NCBI GenBank assembly: GCA_963691815.1 | Contig: OY829657.1 | Coordinates: forward strand, 26,293,243 to 26,357,242 | Direction of reading: 5' to 3' | Length of the DNA stretch: 64,000 nucleotides | Source: Echiichthys vipera | Taxonomy: Eukaryota > Chordata > Actinopteri > Perciformes > Trachinidae | Shown here: piece by piece, positions 22,247 through 34,801 of the stretch | Layout of the letters: each line of letters starts with the position of its first letter | How positions within the stretch are numbered: the stretch's first letter is position 1 | Made by a program: the position numbers and the translations under genes | Notes under the pieces: model-generated | Told to the model about the DNA's origin: nothing | Seen by the model: the letters and a program-made list of their open reading frames with translations, nothing else | Databases searched by the model: none

Positions 22247-25200
22247 TGACAAAGAGAGAGAATTTACTTTTTAACAGACCATCTGAAATGTGAAAAAATA
22301 AACATATTTTACAGAAAGTTACCCAATTCAGCTTCAAGTGTATGCAATATTTAAAATATTTACTCCACCTGACCATACACTCAGACAGCCCTTTCCTTTA
22401 TTGGCTGGAAGTGATGTAATAAAGTCCTCTGCAAGACTCAGGGTCGTTCCCAGTCTGACCTTAAATCACTTAAATTTTGTCTTTACTGAGACTGATGAAC
22501 CATATTCAGTGTTTTCGGTCCACTTGATAGCCTGGCTTGCAAAAAGCATTATGTCCTTTGTCTTTAATAAGAAGAAGACAACATAGCTGTTTTCGTCAAA
22601 CTAATCAGCCCTTAAATTCTCATTATTTGTGCTGAAAGCTGGGTCAAATGTTGGTATTTGAGAGTAAAGGTAGAGAAAATAGATTCATGATATTAGAGAG
22701 AGACATATTGTGATGCAAAACAGTGTGTGCAACATTAAGATCTAAAATGTCAAGGCTGTCATAATGTCATGCTGCACAAGCATATCTCTCAGATAAATGC
22801 CATACTGAGACCTTGCATACTGTTACAAAGACTCAGCAGCTAAATATGCTATTAGTGTCCTGATGAGCTAACACTGGGCAGGGACTTCTTTAGAAAAAGG
22901 CATTAAATATGAAAAATATGAACTCAGATGTATGAGATCAACATCTGTGTGTATAATGTATGTAACATGCTTTTGTAGAGGAGTATCTGTGAGTGCCGAG
23001 GCAGGTGAGGCGCAGAGGTGTCACCTCCAACTGAATGCTTACGTGGTATAACTCAAGGAAAACCAGACTACTTAAAGTTTTAAAAAATTATTATAAAAAA
23101 CAACAGCAAAGAATTTTCTGCTTGACCAAGGGGTCTTTTACATCAGAATTTGCAGTTAGCGGGGTGCTAGGTCTCTGCAAACACCTCAGACAAAAGAGAA
23201 AAACATCCCTCCTCAGGTTAAACTATCTGACTCCTGACTTTCTACTCTCATATTCCTTCAGTATCAGATTTCTTCTCCCAAACTATTGTTTTTCTGCCTA
23301 GCCTGAGGCTGACTGCAACATTCCTTCACTGAGTCATTTGTGTTAGATTACTAATTATACAAAAGCATGCTAAAATAGGTTTCTATTAATTCTATATGTG
23401 CACAATAAACAATAGTAAACTTTAATCATATAGTGACAAAAAAAACACAGAGGACTTAAAGTCATGAGCTTTAGCTGAACCTGCAGCAGCGGTCTGCTGT
23501 TATTAATGACTCATCCACTCCGGGCCCTTGGGTGCCCATTCTGTAGAATCTGTGTCTGCAGCACTTTAGATTAGAGATCACCTCAACTTCCTGTTGCATC
23601 GCCCTGACATCTCTGTTTGCTTTGGGATGAAAACAAAATATCTGGGGAAAAAGAAGAAATGTGGAACAGTGTATTCAAAGTGCTGCATGAGGCATTATAC
23701 CCACAGTCTAACTGCACCCACTGCATCATTTTGAAAAATGCCACAACAAAAGTCACAAAGCAGCTATTACGGCTCAATGAATGGTGATTGAGTGTGATTT
23801 CAACTCTTTATTGGACATAGAATCCCATCTTGGACCCGTATAAAGACAAGGTTTTGTATAGCTTAATGAAGCTTCATTTGCCCATCACTACACCTGTGTC
23901 TCTCCCAAGGTTTACAGTGCACCAGTGACAAATCTATCGACTTTTTGTGGTGTATTGGCGTCTCTCATGTGAAAGCACTTATCACACTGCAGGTACTGTG
24001 CTCAACGAACAGCGGGTGCTGCCGTAACTGAGCCCCTCCCCAAATAGTAGAGCCAGCAATTCTGCCCCACAGTCTTTTGATTAAATTTGATATGCGAAGA
24101 TTTAAAAATACAGGACAAAATCTATTTATGTAATGTGGATCTGGACAAAGCATTAGAGTCCTGAAATAATTTTGAGAAGTGATGGCCTATTTCAATGGCG
24201 ACCCCATTGGAATAAATTGGAAACAATGTATTCAAAGTCATTTTATCACTGACACTCACGTTGGCTAAAGGCACTTATACTGCAATCATACTGAACATAT
24301 ACTGAAGTCAAATCTGCCACTTCTTTCTTGTAGATTTGTAACTTTTTTTTGTCAGAAATGTGCCTTTTTTTTAAAAATATCACACCCCTGCCTCAGGTCC
24401 ATAAATTATTATTTTTTTCATACTTGGCCCTAATTCGCCACTGAGGTGATATTAACAATGTAAGGTTTTATAAATTAGGGCTGCAACAAACTTTTCCCTT
24501 CCTCTTGATTAATCTGAACCATTTTCTTAATTTACCAATTAAATCTTGTCCATAATTTCTTGCCAGAAAACAAATGTTTTATTGTTTGCTGGCCAACAGT
24601 CCCTAATTCAAATATATTAAATTAATTATTATATAAATGAGAGAAAAAGCAGCAAGTGGAGAAACTAGAAGAACATGATTTGCATTTCTGTTTAAATAAT
24701 ATAATTAATTATCAAAGTAATTTAGAATCTGTCAATCAACTTTTCATTTCAGGGCTATTATAAATAATGTGTATAATGTTTCATAAAACTATCCAGCAGT
24801 ATATAAAGTAGTTAGAATTGTCTCCACCTTGACCAGCTTTAACAGCATGATTATGTAGTTAATAAAACGTGTACTTTAATTGAGGATTATTTTACTTGTT
24901 ATCGACATTTAAAAATAAGATTGATATTTTTTCTCATATTCAGGAAATCCCATGAAAGTATTCTCAGTACTTTACCCTGTGGCTTTCAGCCCCAAGCCTA
25001 GCACCATTCTGAGGATGTACATCTTTGAAAACAGCCCACAAAGATTATATTATACTTAATATGAGCTCTCCCTAAGCTCGGCTCATTGTTGTCTTACAGA
25101 GCTCTGAAAGGTGAATCAATCAATCAATCCTGGTGCATTAATTAGATTTGAATAGTTGAATGAAGGTATCTATCACCATATAAAAAGACGTGCTTTTGAC

Positions 25201-25521
25201 ATTTGGAGAGTTCTGTAAGAATTGCATTTTTTGCCGATTGTAACCTGCACATAAACCCCCTTATTGTCAGTATCTGTAGGCATCCATCAATCCTCTAAAT
25301 GCTCTAGGTCTCTAGTTTGTGGTGGTGAAGTTTCATGAGGCAGTGATTATCAGGTTAACACAATAACACATTTGTACTGCAATTGTGCATGTTTTTATCC
25401 CCAAACACTTTTATGATGGCTAACATACATTATTCAGATCTTAAGTCACACTGTCAAAACTTTTCACACCCTTTGATTCAGAGTGTGTTCCACATGCACC
25501 TCTGTTTCTCTTTTTTTACAT
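22247..25521. other. No recognisable feature over 3.3 kb
   Basis: AT-rich sequence; open frames are short and lack splice context or homology I recognise. This is the longest blank stretch in the window. Confidence 0.45.
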
Positions 25522-25960
25522 TGTTGAATGGAGCAGGTGGATCAAAATGCAGGAGGCAGCAGACAGCAGAAACATGAACAGAAATCTTTATTATAAGTTT
25601 AGTGCAGAGAAGGTCTCTACACAGCAAAAACAACCAAGGCTTTGATACAAACTTAACTGATGAGATGAAGAGCGCAGGGAGGGACCAACAAGGCTGATGG
25701 GGAGCAGGTGTGTCGATGGGCAAAGGAGGGAAAGGCAGCACAGGAACATAGGAGGAAAAACACGGAAAACAAAAAGCATCTTGAGACATCAAACAGACTC
25801 ACTAACCATAAAATAGAACTGCCAAAGTACAAACGGAACTAATAAACCAATGGAACACAGGGACACAAAGACAGGAAGCAAAATAATGTCATAACATGAC
25901 ACAAGAAGAGAGTGACTTTCAGAATAAAAGAGGAACCAAATTAACCAAAACCCAAGACCA
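25522..25960 (-). mobile_element. LTR-like repeat
   Basis: Starts TGTTGAATGG on + and contains a purine-rich block. Its end (AAAACCCAAGACCATGA) resembles the end of the LTR at 50100-54286 (AAAACCCAAAGACAGG...CATGA). I infer a decayed solo LTR of a related retrotransposon. Edges uncertain. Confidence 0.4.
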
Positions 25961-26961
25961 TGAAAGAAATGTTCAATGCAGCCACTATAGTGGAGATTGA
26001 GTTGGATGACTACCATCCCAATTTAAGCACTGACCAGGTAAGAGTAGCCTTGACTGAGGCCTTGTTTAGACGAAGACGATCTAGAAAGGAATAAAATAAA
26101 GTTTCTTGAATCTTGAATCTTAATCCTCTCACATCACCTATGGTGGGATACTGTGACTCTACTAAGGAGCTTTTCATAGAATCTAATATTTTAAAATTTT
26201 CGGATATAGTCAAGCTAAAAATACTTGAAATCTTATTCAGAACTGTGAAAAAATCTTCCTACAGGTATTCAATCTTTATCTAAATTAAGAAACAATTGCT
26301 ATAATTAAGAGGACTGCTTCGATTTGAAACAAGAAAAGCAAGAACTAACATTAGACAAAGATGTGTGTCCGTTATTGGTGTAAAAATGTGGAATGACCTT
26401 AATGATGAACTGAAAGTCATTTCAACATGACCGATATTTAAAAAGACCTTGAAATTTGAAATAATTAATGCATATGTATAAATGTTATAATTGGAAAAGA
26501 GAAAAATAAATAAATAAATAAAAAAGGGAAATGTTATTCATCTTGATTATTGAATACATGGACATTAGAAAAGAGTATAATTTAAGCAAATATGAATTTT
26601 GATTTTGCAGATTTTGATTTTTGCTTTGTGATATTGTGTATGTATGTTTATATGTATAATATGTTTAAATGTATATAAAGTAAGTAAATGATTTCATTTA
26701 TTTAGGTGTACCGTATTTTCCGCACTATAAGGCGCACCTAAAAACCTTCAAATTTCTCAAAAGCCGACAGTGCGCCTTATAATCCGTTGCGCCTGATATA
26801 GGGACCAATATTGAGCCACAACAGGTCTCGCAACTACGGTGAGCAGCCACCGACTCTATTTTCCCCCGTAGAAGAAGTAACGCGCGGTGCCTGTTGAGAT
26901 ATATGACTGCGCGAAGCGCGACGTTTCATTTCCATCTGTGTGTTTGTGTAAAGAGCCCCAA

Positions 26962-27255
26962 ATGGCTCCTATTAAGAGACACGCTTACGACGCAGAGTTT
27001 AAACTCAAGGCCATTAGTCAAGCAGTACAACACGGGAATAGAGCAGCAGCCAGAGAGTTTAACGTTAACGAATGAATGGTGCGGAAGAGGAGGAAGCAAC
27101 AAGACGACCTGCGCCAAGTAAAGAAAACTAACCAGAGTTTCAGAGGGAACAGAGCGAGATGGCTACAGTTGGAGCAAAAACTCGAAAAGTGGGTTGTTGA
27201 ACAGAGAGCAGCAAGAAGAAGTGTCCGTACAATCACTATTCGACTGAAAGCAACA
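26962..27255 (+). pseudogene. pogo-type transposase N-terminus (HTH, CENP-B-like)
   Basis: From ATG 26962 the frame reads a brinker/psq-like helix-turn-helix with YDAEFKLKAISQAVQHGN and AAAREFNVNE. It then meets a TGA at about 27073 and continues in the same frame with MVRKRRKQQDDLRQ and a CENP-B-like block with RARWLQLEQKLEKWV. The DDE catalytic domain is absent. Such domains bind the element's ends in pogo transposons. Non-autonomous. Confidence 0.85.
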
Positions 27256-27274
27256 GCGCTAGCCAATACTATCC

Positions 27275-27422
27275 AGCTGCAGACACGGAGCACAAGCCCC
27301 TCACTTGTCACATGCCCCTTGCTTGACGGAAGTGAAGCAAAAGTTTTTTTTTCAAGTGAGGGACTTGTGTCAAGTGAGGAGCTTGTGTCAAGTGAGGGGC
27401 TTGTGCTCCGGGTCTGCAGCTC
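27275..27422. repeat. Hairpin nested in the pogo element
   Basis: Arms beginning AGCTGCAGACACGGAGCACA and ending in its inverse (33-34 bp each) flank short CAAGTGAGG(G/A)(A/G)CTTGTGT repeats in both orientations. It interrupts the transposase reading frame. Confidence 0.8.
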
Positions 27423-27820
27423 GATGCTACTCGCGCTAGCACGCGAACATAACATCTTAATTAATCTTAATTTAGAGACGGTCCTTAACGTAACCCCAGC
27501 CTCGATTGTAGCGTCTATTCTATGCGCCTTATAATGCAGTGCGCCTTATATATGAAAAAAGTTTCAAAATAAGCCATTCATTGAAGGTGCGCCTTATAAT
27601 GTGGTGCGCCCTATAGTGCGGAAAATACGGTAAGTAAATATACTTTTAATCAAATATATGTTTAATCATAAGTAAATATGTTGTGTTTAAACAGTTAGAA
27701 CTGTGATGTTAGGGTGGGCTTATAAAAGCAAGTTGCTTCAGCCCAATCCTTTGGTTGAAGTTTTCAAAATATTATGTCATTTTATTTGACATCTGATGTA
27801 TAACCAAAAATAAAATTAAT

Positions 27821-28910
27821 TCATTCATTCATGGTGAGCTCTGTGCCTACGGTTAGACCAGCTAATTTCTGTAACCATATTCCAGCTCCGTCACTATGTG
27901 GTCGCATCTGTGCATTCATGTGTTCATTGTCTGCTAAACTAAATGGTTTGTATATCGGCGGCCCTGTCCCTTTAGAGCGCACTAAAGGCATCATGTGAGA
28001 CCTTTTACCACGTGTTCTAAACGCTACTGGTCCGTCTGCTCCATGCTGTGCCAAAAGTCGTAATTCATCTTCTGATTCTCTTTGATTCTTTTCCACTAAT
28101 TCGTGCATCTCTACTAATTCCTGCATATATACTCCCTCATCCTCACCATCACCCCTGTCCTTCACTTCCCCGCCCCTTCTTTTCCTTTCTTCCTTCATGT
28201 CTCGTCTAGTCTTAGTTCCTGGTCCTCCACTCCCGCATTCTGACCATAGTATCTCCTCTTCCTCCCCCTCTGAGCTAGAACTCATCATACTGATTTTTTA
28301 GATTTACTTGTTTGTTTTTAAATCCCTCTCTCTTTCTCCCGTGTTTGTCGCTTTTCTGGCTTCTACAGTCATAGTCAGAGTGGTCTGAGTCAGTTAAGTC
28401 AGTCTCAGGTTTGGGTTTTCCTGCTTTGTGTCTGCGTCTAAGGGGTAGGTGCTTTTTCATTAAACGGCAGTTTTGTCCTTGTTGCTGCTCCCTCTATTTC
28501 TCCCTCTAACTCTTCTCCTAGTATTCCTGACTTCCCATGTTCCCTTTCATACCTTTTCTCTTCCTCATACTGTCTCCCCAAAAGCCCCTTCTTTCTGTTG
28601 TGCCTTCTCATTCAACCTCTCTTCCTCATATCGTGCTCCTTTCTGACGCTGTCTCTCCTTCTCCTTCCACTTTTCCTCCTCCCACTGTCTCTCCTCTTCT
28701 GTCTACCTCATCTGCCATTCCGACCATATGCAAATCTGCTCTTGGCTCCTCCCTTTTCTCCTATTCCTTCTCCTCCTTCTTTCTCTTATGCCACAACCTA
28801 CTCAGACCATTATTTCTGTTTCCCACTACTTCTTCACGTGCTCTGTCCTCCTCTAACTGAAGTATTTCTACCCCAACCTCTACACGTCTTTAAATATTCC
28901 TTCAAATCTG
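27821..28910 (-). pseudogene. Retroviral gag-like remnant
   Basis: On -, two overlapping open stretches (27821-28288 and 28275-28460) are strongly charged: glutamate/arginine-rich first, then a segment with RPHSDGAGIWLQKL that resembles the start of a gammaretroviral capsid. Further upstream to about 28910 the sequence still reads as an E/K/R-rich coiled region with stops. It ends abruptly at 27821, with no capsid body, nucleocapsid or pol after it. It sits directly next to the LTR edge at 28916, without a recognisable primer site or leader. The call rests on composition and a short resemblance, so it is moderate. Confidence 0.5.
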
Positions 28911-28915
28911 TCAAT

Positions 28916-29544
28916 TGTTGAGATCAACCTGCAGTTACCTCCCCGGGTCCGTTGATCGGAGGATAGAAGAAGAGATCTAGAGACGATGGCTTGAGATCAC
29001 ACCAATATCTTTATTGGCGCACTTTGCAAAGCGGAGACAAGTTCTGATACAACACAAACCAGGTCATACATCAGACGAGTCTGTTGTGGTCTAAGAGTAG
29101 CGGCTTTAAATACACTGGTGGGCTGATGGTAACGCCCCCAAGGTAAAAAAGGTGGCAACAGACGTTAATCTGCCTAGCAACATCTTATAACACTAAATGC
29201 TGAGAGAAGGAATTTAGTGCATGTCCCTATATGGCTATCTAGAGAGACAGATGTGTCTGTGTTTGCAACACACAAACTTGTTAGTTAAGGAGTATGTGTG
29301 TGTGTGCCTAAAATGAGGAAATGAGTATTTCCTCTGTTTGTTAGAATCTTTACGAGGTGATGGGTGAATGGGCACGAGATCTCTTACCTTGCACATTCTA
29401 GGCTCTGTGATGCAAGTTTATTATCTGCTCAATCAGCAAGGACTAGTCTCATTCCAGGGGTTCATGACCCCACTGTGTACCAACTTCAGTTTAGCCATTT
29501 CAAAAGCCACATGAAGAGAGCAGCTCATTTCTCTTACTTCCACA
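28916..29544 (-). repeat. ERV long terminal repeat (629 bp), copy 1
   Basis: TGTTGAGATC ... CTTCCACA, near identical to 36287-36908 apart from a few substitutions and a roughly 10-bp indel near 29020. It follows a polypurine tract of the env-bearing provirus on -, so it is that provirus's 3' LTR. Confidence 0.9.
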
Positions 29545-29562
29545 ATTCCCCCTTTTGAGCTC
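29545..29562 (-). promoter_or_regulatory. Polypurine tract of the ERV
   Basis: On -, AAAAGGGGGAAT immediately precedes the LTR start TGTGGAAG. This is the plus-strand primer position of a retrovirus. Confidence 0.75.
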
Positions 29563-29699
29563 TCAAAAGAGCTCAACATCAAGCGTTCGCAATTGCAGAC
29601 AATCATTGATAGTAAACATGAATATAGCTCGGCCGTATGCTATAGTTCGGCCGTACATGGGTTTTAAGAAAAAGCGTTGGAATCACATCTGTAGTGGGT

Positions 29700-32244
29700 C
29701 TAGACATCGACCAGTCTAATATCCCGTACATAGTCACCATCTTCATTCTCCTGGTTTTCCTGTTCTTCAGCTAACAGTAGAGGCATGGTCATCATGACAG
29801 GAGCTTTACCTTCAATGGTGGTGGTGATTAGCCTAACCATCAAAGATCTGATACATGGTACACAACAGCATCCACAAGTTACTAGTATGGCCAGGAAAAC
29901 AGCGATAGACAGAAACAATGACAGAATCAATGTCTTCCATTTTCCAAATACTCTGGTGAACCATTCATCCAAGGGGTTATCCAATCCAGAATGTTCGTGC
30001 ATAGTTTTAGAGAGGGTTCGCAATCCTTCTAAGGCCTTGGTCACTGAACCATCCGGCGCTGTATTGTTGGGAATGAACGTGCAACACATTCCCAAACATT
30101 GCACACACACCCCCTTTTTCGGCTAAAACCATGTCCAAGGCCATCCTATTTTGAACTGCCATAAGTGAAGTCGGGGCTAATTGAGCCGAAAGACCTTCGA
30201 CTGCGTCCCTGGTTAAATTGGTTAGTCGCAGGACATTGTAATGCACATAATTGATGCGATCGACATTTTTGTTAGGCGTGATCGGGAACACAGCACTGAT
30301 AAGGGGGATGTTTTCGAAACCTGCTGCTACTTGATCCACTAATTTGTATCGGTTGGGGACCCCGCGTGGTACTCCAACTGCATCAATATACGTAGGATTG
30401 TTTAATGACGTATCAAATGAACCGGTGTGTCGTTTCTCGAGCACATGACGTCGTCGACGTTGTGTGAGTGCCTGTCTAGCGGTTTCGGTGGCAGACAGAT
30501 GTCCCAAATGGTCGCCTATCAAAAGGAGAGGTGTTCTCAGTCTTACCATCGCGCATTTCCCAATGCTATGTGGGAGAAGACGGACATAGAGTCGGTTAGT
30601 GCCGCAATAGTAATACAATCCTGCCCGAGCCCACGTGCCAATTTCACTTCCGTTTCTGATTTCTTTGCACCAGGAGGAGTCTATGGACCCATAGTCGCGT
30701 TTATCAGGCATTTTGCTGTGAGTTAGATTACATCTTGGGGTATAGTCAGACCATTCATAACATATGTACGTACCATTGTTCTTATTGGGCGTAAATGGAC
30801 CTACTGTGGTTTTGTTAGATATCGGGGGAAACAGATGTCCCAGAGTGGAACAGCTGGTATCAATGCCGTTAGTCAAGCTCATCATGCAATTATAGCCTAC
30901 TGTGTCGTTTGGAAAGAGTGGCGCTGGGACTGTTACTAAACTGGGGCGAGCAGATGCACATGCTACACAGTCCCCTTCACTCTGTTCTCGCGCTACCTGA
31001 GCTACCCAGGATACCCACAAGTTTTCTTCAGAGTACCCGGTAGCCATCCGTACTACATCTGCCGGTTTCAGTAGAGAGTAGTCTATGACCTTAAGGGTAG
31101 ATCCCAGATCCGGTTTAGTCGCCGGGGCTGGAGTGGACACAGTGGCTAATGCGGTGAGGTTTTGAGGACGAGCCGGGTGTAAGTTTAGTTTTATTAGGCC
31201 CAGGGGCCTGTTTCACAAAGCAGGTTTAGTCTGTTAACCCTGAAATGAGGGAAACTCTGAGTTTTCCGTTTCACAAAGGGAGGTAACTCAAACCAGAGAC
31301 AGAGGGGTAACTCTAGCCTGTTTCACAGAGAGAGGTAACTTAACCTCTCGGTCAGTTACCATGGTAACATGCTCTCTGAAACTAACCTGGTCGGGTCAGG
31401 TTTTTCTCAGCAAACCTTGAGTTTCTCTCTGTCCCCGCCCTCTTTCAGCCACACACGGTGTTTGATTTCCTCATTCATTCAGTCAGCGGGCGAGTTTTGG
31501 CGTAGTATAGTTCCGTCTGTTTTTTTCAGAAAATCATTGCAAAAATCAGACATTATGAGTTATATTAGGTGGCGACTATTTCACTACCATGGCATGTACT
31601 TTTGATAACGATCCCGTGTTTTTTGAACCTGCTTTGTGAAACGGACCCCAGAGGGTCCTTTCCTGTGATATCTAACCCTAATAAGAAATAGAAGGAGTTT
31701 TCGGTATAGTTCCAACAATGTCCACTTGGGCGGTTAGGATACGGATTGGCTGTTAATTGTAGGACACTAATTGTTAATGGGTTTGTTTGTGCACTAAAAT
31801 CCCTCTGTATACGAAAGTACCCCACCGTTTTTATCTTTCCTTCCGAGGTCGTCGTTTGCGGGTTAAAGTCTCGATTGGTGGCCTGCCAGACATGGTTCCA
31901 GCTAGGACACCAAACCTGGCTCCCTGGCCACCCCAGCTGGCAGAGATATACGTCATACCCTCTATACGAAGTTGGCTTGCCTCCACAAGGAATTACGCTA
32001 CATAGGTCAAATTGGAATGCCGAGGTTGAATTTAGGGTGTAATCTAACTCAATTCCCTCATATTTCTGTATACACTTATCCTTTTTTTTTGTGTTCCTCG
32101 TTTCTCACGAGAGAACGGGCTAAGGGGTGTCACTGCCTGACTCTGTTCATGCTGACCCTCGCATACCCAAAAAATCAGGGGTACAATTATACATGTTAGA
32201 GCACCACACGATAATAACACCCCTCTATTACCAAATAGTAGCAT
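29700..32244 (-). pseudogene. Endogenous retrovirus env, class I type, disrupted
   Basis: The minus-strand env remains in three pieces: a signal-peptide-like start (32244 downward, hydrophobic leader), a surface-subunit body (to about 31649, then 31140 downward), and a transmembrane subunit ending at 29700. A run of four arginines marks a probable furin-type processing site. A cysteine-rich CxxxxxxCC-type motif typical of gamma-like class I envelopes lies near 30080-30110. A membrane anchor (SLFLSIAVFLAILV) and a short acidic tail end the protein. Breaks seen: a 445-bp Harbinger MITE inside the surface region (31204-31648), stops in the upstream part, and a frame change near 30080-30110 exactly at the cysteine motif. 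It resembles the conserved percomorph fish env described in the literature, but I cannot test orthology. Not functional as it stands. Confidence 0.85.
31204..31648 (+). mobile_element. Harbinger MITE inside env, CAG duplication
   Basis: Ends GGGCCTGTTTCACAAAGCAG and its approximate inverse are flanked by CAG at 31201-31203 and 31649-31651. Near its right end it retains the first codons of the Harbinger nuclease (MACTFDNDPV), as in the longer copy at 54750-56504. Confidence 0.92.
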
Positions 32245-32451
32245 GATTTAGCACTAAAACCTAGTGGTGCCTGTGAGTATTAGTTTTAGCAAACCTAAAG
32301 CAAAGTAAATAGCAAATATTACAGATAGAAAAATGAAAAAGTTCAGTTGACACGTTGTCATGGAGATGGTGGGTCGTGCGACGTCGTCTTCTTCGGGTGT
32401 TGGTTTTAACGAGCTCAGGTATACTACCTTCCCTCCAGTGCCACCAGGGGA

Positions 32452-33111
32452 TTATTCTGCCCCTTGTTGGTGGGTGGTCTTTTCTTCTGTACCAGCCGGT
32501 ACAGTGCACGATGCTTTCAGGTCCTGATGCACCTCACTCAAGGAGCGTTGTGGTTCTGCTGCTGCCGCACACTGGCTCCAGTGGTACCAAGTGTCGCCTT
32601 TCCCCTTCAGTCGGACGGCGTGGGATGTTCGCTCCACCACCTGGTATGGACCTGTCCAGCGAGGTTCGGACCACTTCCGCTTGATGACCTTCAGCACCAC
32701 CCAGTCTGTCTCCGGCCCTGCCTGGGCCTCCGCGTTGCCGAGTCGATCGGTCATCTGTTTGGCGAATTGCTTTGCAGCCTAGACTGTGGCCCTGGCAGAG
32801 CCCTTCCCGTTTGCAACTCAAAAGGCGTGAAACCTGTGCTCTGATTCACAGAGCTCCTAACAGACATCAAGGCTAATGGTAGGGCGTCAACCCAATTCAT
32901 TTTGATCTGTGCACAGATTTTGGCCAATTTGTTTTTTATAGTCTGATTCATTCTTTCTACTTTCCCTTGTGACTGGGGATGGTAAACTATACCAAACTTG
33001 TGTTTCAAACCCAACATTGATTCTTGAAATGTGTTCCGTTATCTGACCTGATTTTCTCCGGGAACCCATGTCTCCTATCCACAATCCCCCCAGCAGTCAT
33101 TCATAGCTTGA
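32452..33111 (-). pseudogene. Retroviral integrase C-terminal half
   Basis: Read on -, the piece starts near 33111 with a SDNGTHF motif (second catalytic Asp) and continues with YHPQSQGKVERMN (catalytic Glu). A C-terminal beta-barrel follows with RWTGPYQVVERTSHAV. At least two frame changes occur (near 33020 and 32760). Reverse transcriptase and RNase H are absent because sequence upstream of 33112 changes to an unrelated LTR scrap. It belongs to the same provirus as env. Confidence 0.85.
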
Positions 33112-33215
33112 CTGTTAGGTAAATCACCATACAGGGATTTACATCATAGATAAATAAAGAGTTACAAAAAAGTTAGGTCAATCTTGGTTATTTCTCACAT
33201 TCCCCCTTTTTGACA
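33112..33215 (-). mobile_element. Second LTR scrap with polypurine tract
   Basis: About 90 bp from TGTTAGGTAAATC to TTTCTCACA are followed by TTCCCCCTTTTT. On - this is a polypurine tract running into an LTR start (TGAGAAATAACC). It marks the 3' end of a second, different retroviral element that truncates the first provirus. Confidence 0.5.
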
Positions 33216-34801
33216 CAAAGTGTCAAATAATTTTCTTGAAATAACACAATATCATCAACGAACTCTTTCTTTGACTACACACTGCAACCATTAGTAGAGG
33301 TTAACCTTTAACTCTCCGAATATGACAAGGAAATTTACAAACAACGAAAAACATTAAAACAAAAACAATACTATTCACACCGTATCATCATCTGCTATTG
33401 CATTGCCCTGTGAAAACTGAGTTTTTACAGTCAGCGTGAACTCTTTTAACTGTAAACAGGTAAAAGTGTTGGAGACAAAAGGTTTACAACAAAAGGTTTT
33501 CCTGTAGGAGTGAGAATGCCACAGTTTTTCCCAGAGTCTGCAAGTTATGGACAATATTAAAGCATATTGTGACTCTGACACTGTATCATCTGTTGCGCCT
33601 GAAAGAAAACCACAGATTAATACAAATAACTCTGTCGCCTTAGCCGACGAGTTATTTTGGCAGTTTAGTTCAAAGGCAAACACAGAAAGAGCAGTTAGAT
33701 GGATTCCTCGCAGAACCATCTATAAAGAAAAACAGAATCATCGTTAGACACTATGTATCAAACAATGCATCCCATGGTTTTGATCCACTGTTAAACATTT
33801 CCATCCAAGAATGGTTCTCCATCTTCAGCTGTAGGATCAAAGGCCCAAAAATGAAGACGGTACAGTGCTTCAAGCTGACATAAACATTAGTGTGACAATG
33901 AGTATCATGCAGAACATGCACACTTTGAAAATACAATAGGGTCAGATGTTAGTGTTTGTTAATCGACCTAAAACTATTGACATACAATTATCATGCAAAA
34001 ATTAAAAAGAAACAATCAGAGCTTGATCAGTTAGGTCAGTTTAAGTCGGTAGAGGCTGTTTGCCTCAGCAGTCGCCATCTAAAAAGTCAGTCATTGGCCA
34101 AGTTTCTTTATACAGGGGGAGATCTCCACAGAAACATAAAATAATCCATAAGTGGCAATAGAATTTAATCTATTTATTTATTTATTTTTTCTTTTAAAAA
34201 CCCATCCAGTTCCTATGGATGCAGTCAGGACCCAGTTATTATCATTATTAATAATATTATCCTTATTATTGTTATATCTAATGCTTCAATTTGCAAAAAC
34301 AAGACATATGTTTCTGAAAACTTCACCATCACTATGGCAGTTTTTTAAACCAGGTTTTCCCAGAAAACTATACCATTAAATTCCAAAAATTAAAATACCA
34401 TTGAGAGTGAAAGCAAAAAACCCAGAATAATGAGTCAGGATTTACAGTGATGCATCAATATTGCATTTTCTAAAATTAATCACCAGAAACCCAAACCTGT
34501 GACATCTATGATGCCTCTTCAGGTAAAATGGGTGTTATATTTGAGACATTCCACAATGGCATGCTTGTTTTATAAGAAATAATCAGTGTTGCTTTCAATA
34601 ACTTGAATTTTTTCTTATGTGAGCTAAAAAAACCTTCAAAACCTTAACTTTCTGTGTCTAATGATCAACTCTCACTGCAAAACCCTAATTTTCCCTATTG
34701 ACACCAATACTTATTCTTAATAAATGTTCCTATATGTATATGCAAGTGTATGTATGTGTTGAACATTAACATCCTTTTCATTCTAAGTTCAACTAACGGT
34801 G
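33216..34801. other. Probable interior of the second retroelement, no gene recognised
   Basis: If 33112-33215 is a 3' LTR edge, this is its internal sequence. I see no recognisable env, pol or gag; open frames are short and AT-rich. Confidence 0.35.

Larger units (their letters stand above)
26711..27630 (+). mobile_element. pogo/Tigger-like element, TA duplication
   Basis: Ends CCGTATTTTCCGCACTATA and its inverse lie between TA dinucleotides at 26709-26710 and 27631-27632. GGCGCACC words recur under each end. It encodes only the DNA-binding half of a transposase. Confidence 0.9.
26290..27815 (+). mobile_element. LINE 3' end, split by a pogo element
   Basis: 26290-26480 translates on + to a LINE reverse-transcriptase C-terminus (motif SVIGVKMWNDLNDEL, one stop). 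A 3' UTR-like AT-rich stretch continues to a tail near 27815, interrupted by the pogo insertion at 26711-27630. The clade resembles fish L2-like LINEs. Confidence 0.55.

Noticed and set aside
28537..28921. Plus-strand Ser/Leu/Pro-rich frames left of the LTR
   Set aside because: Antisense of the charged gag-like region; composition follows from a GA-rich minus strand.
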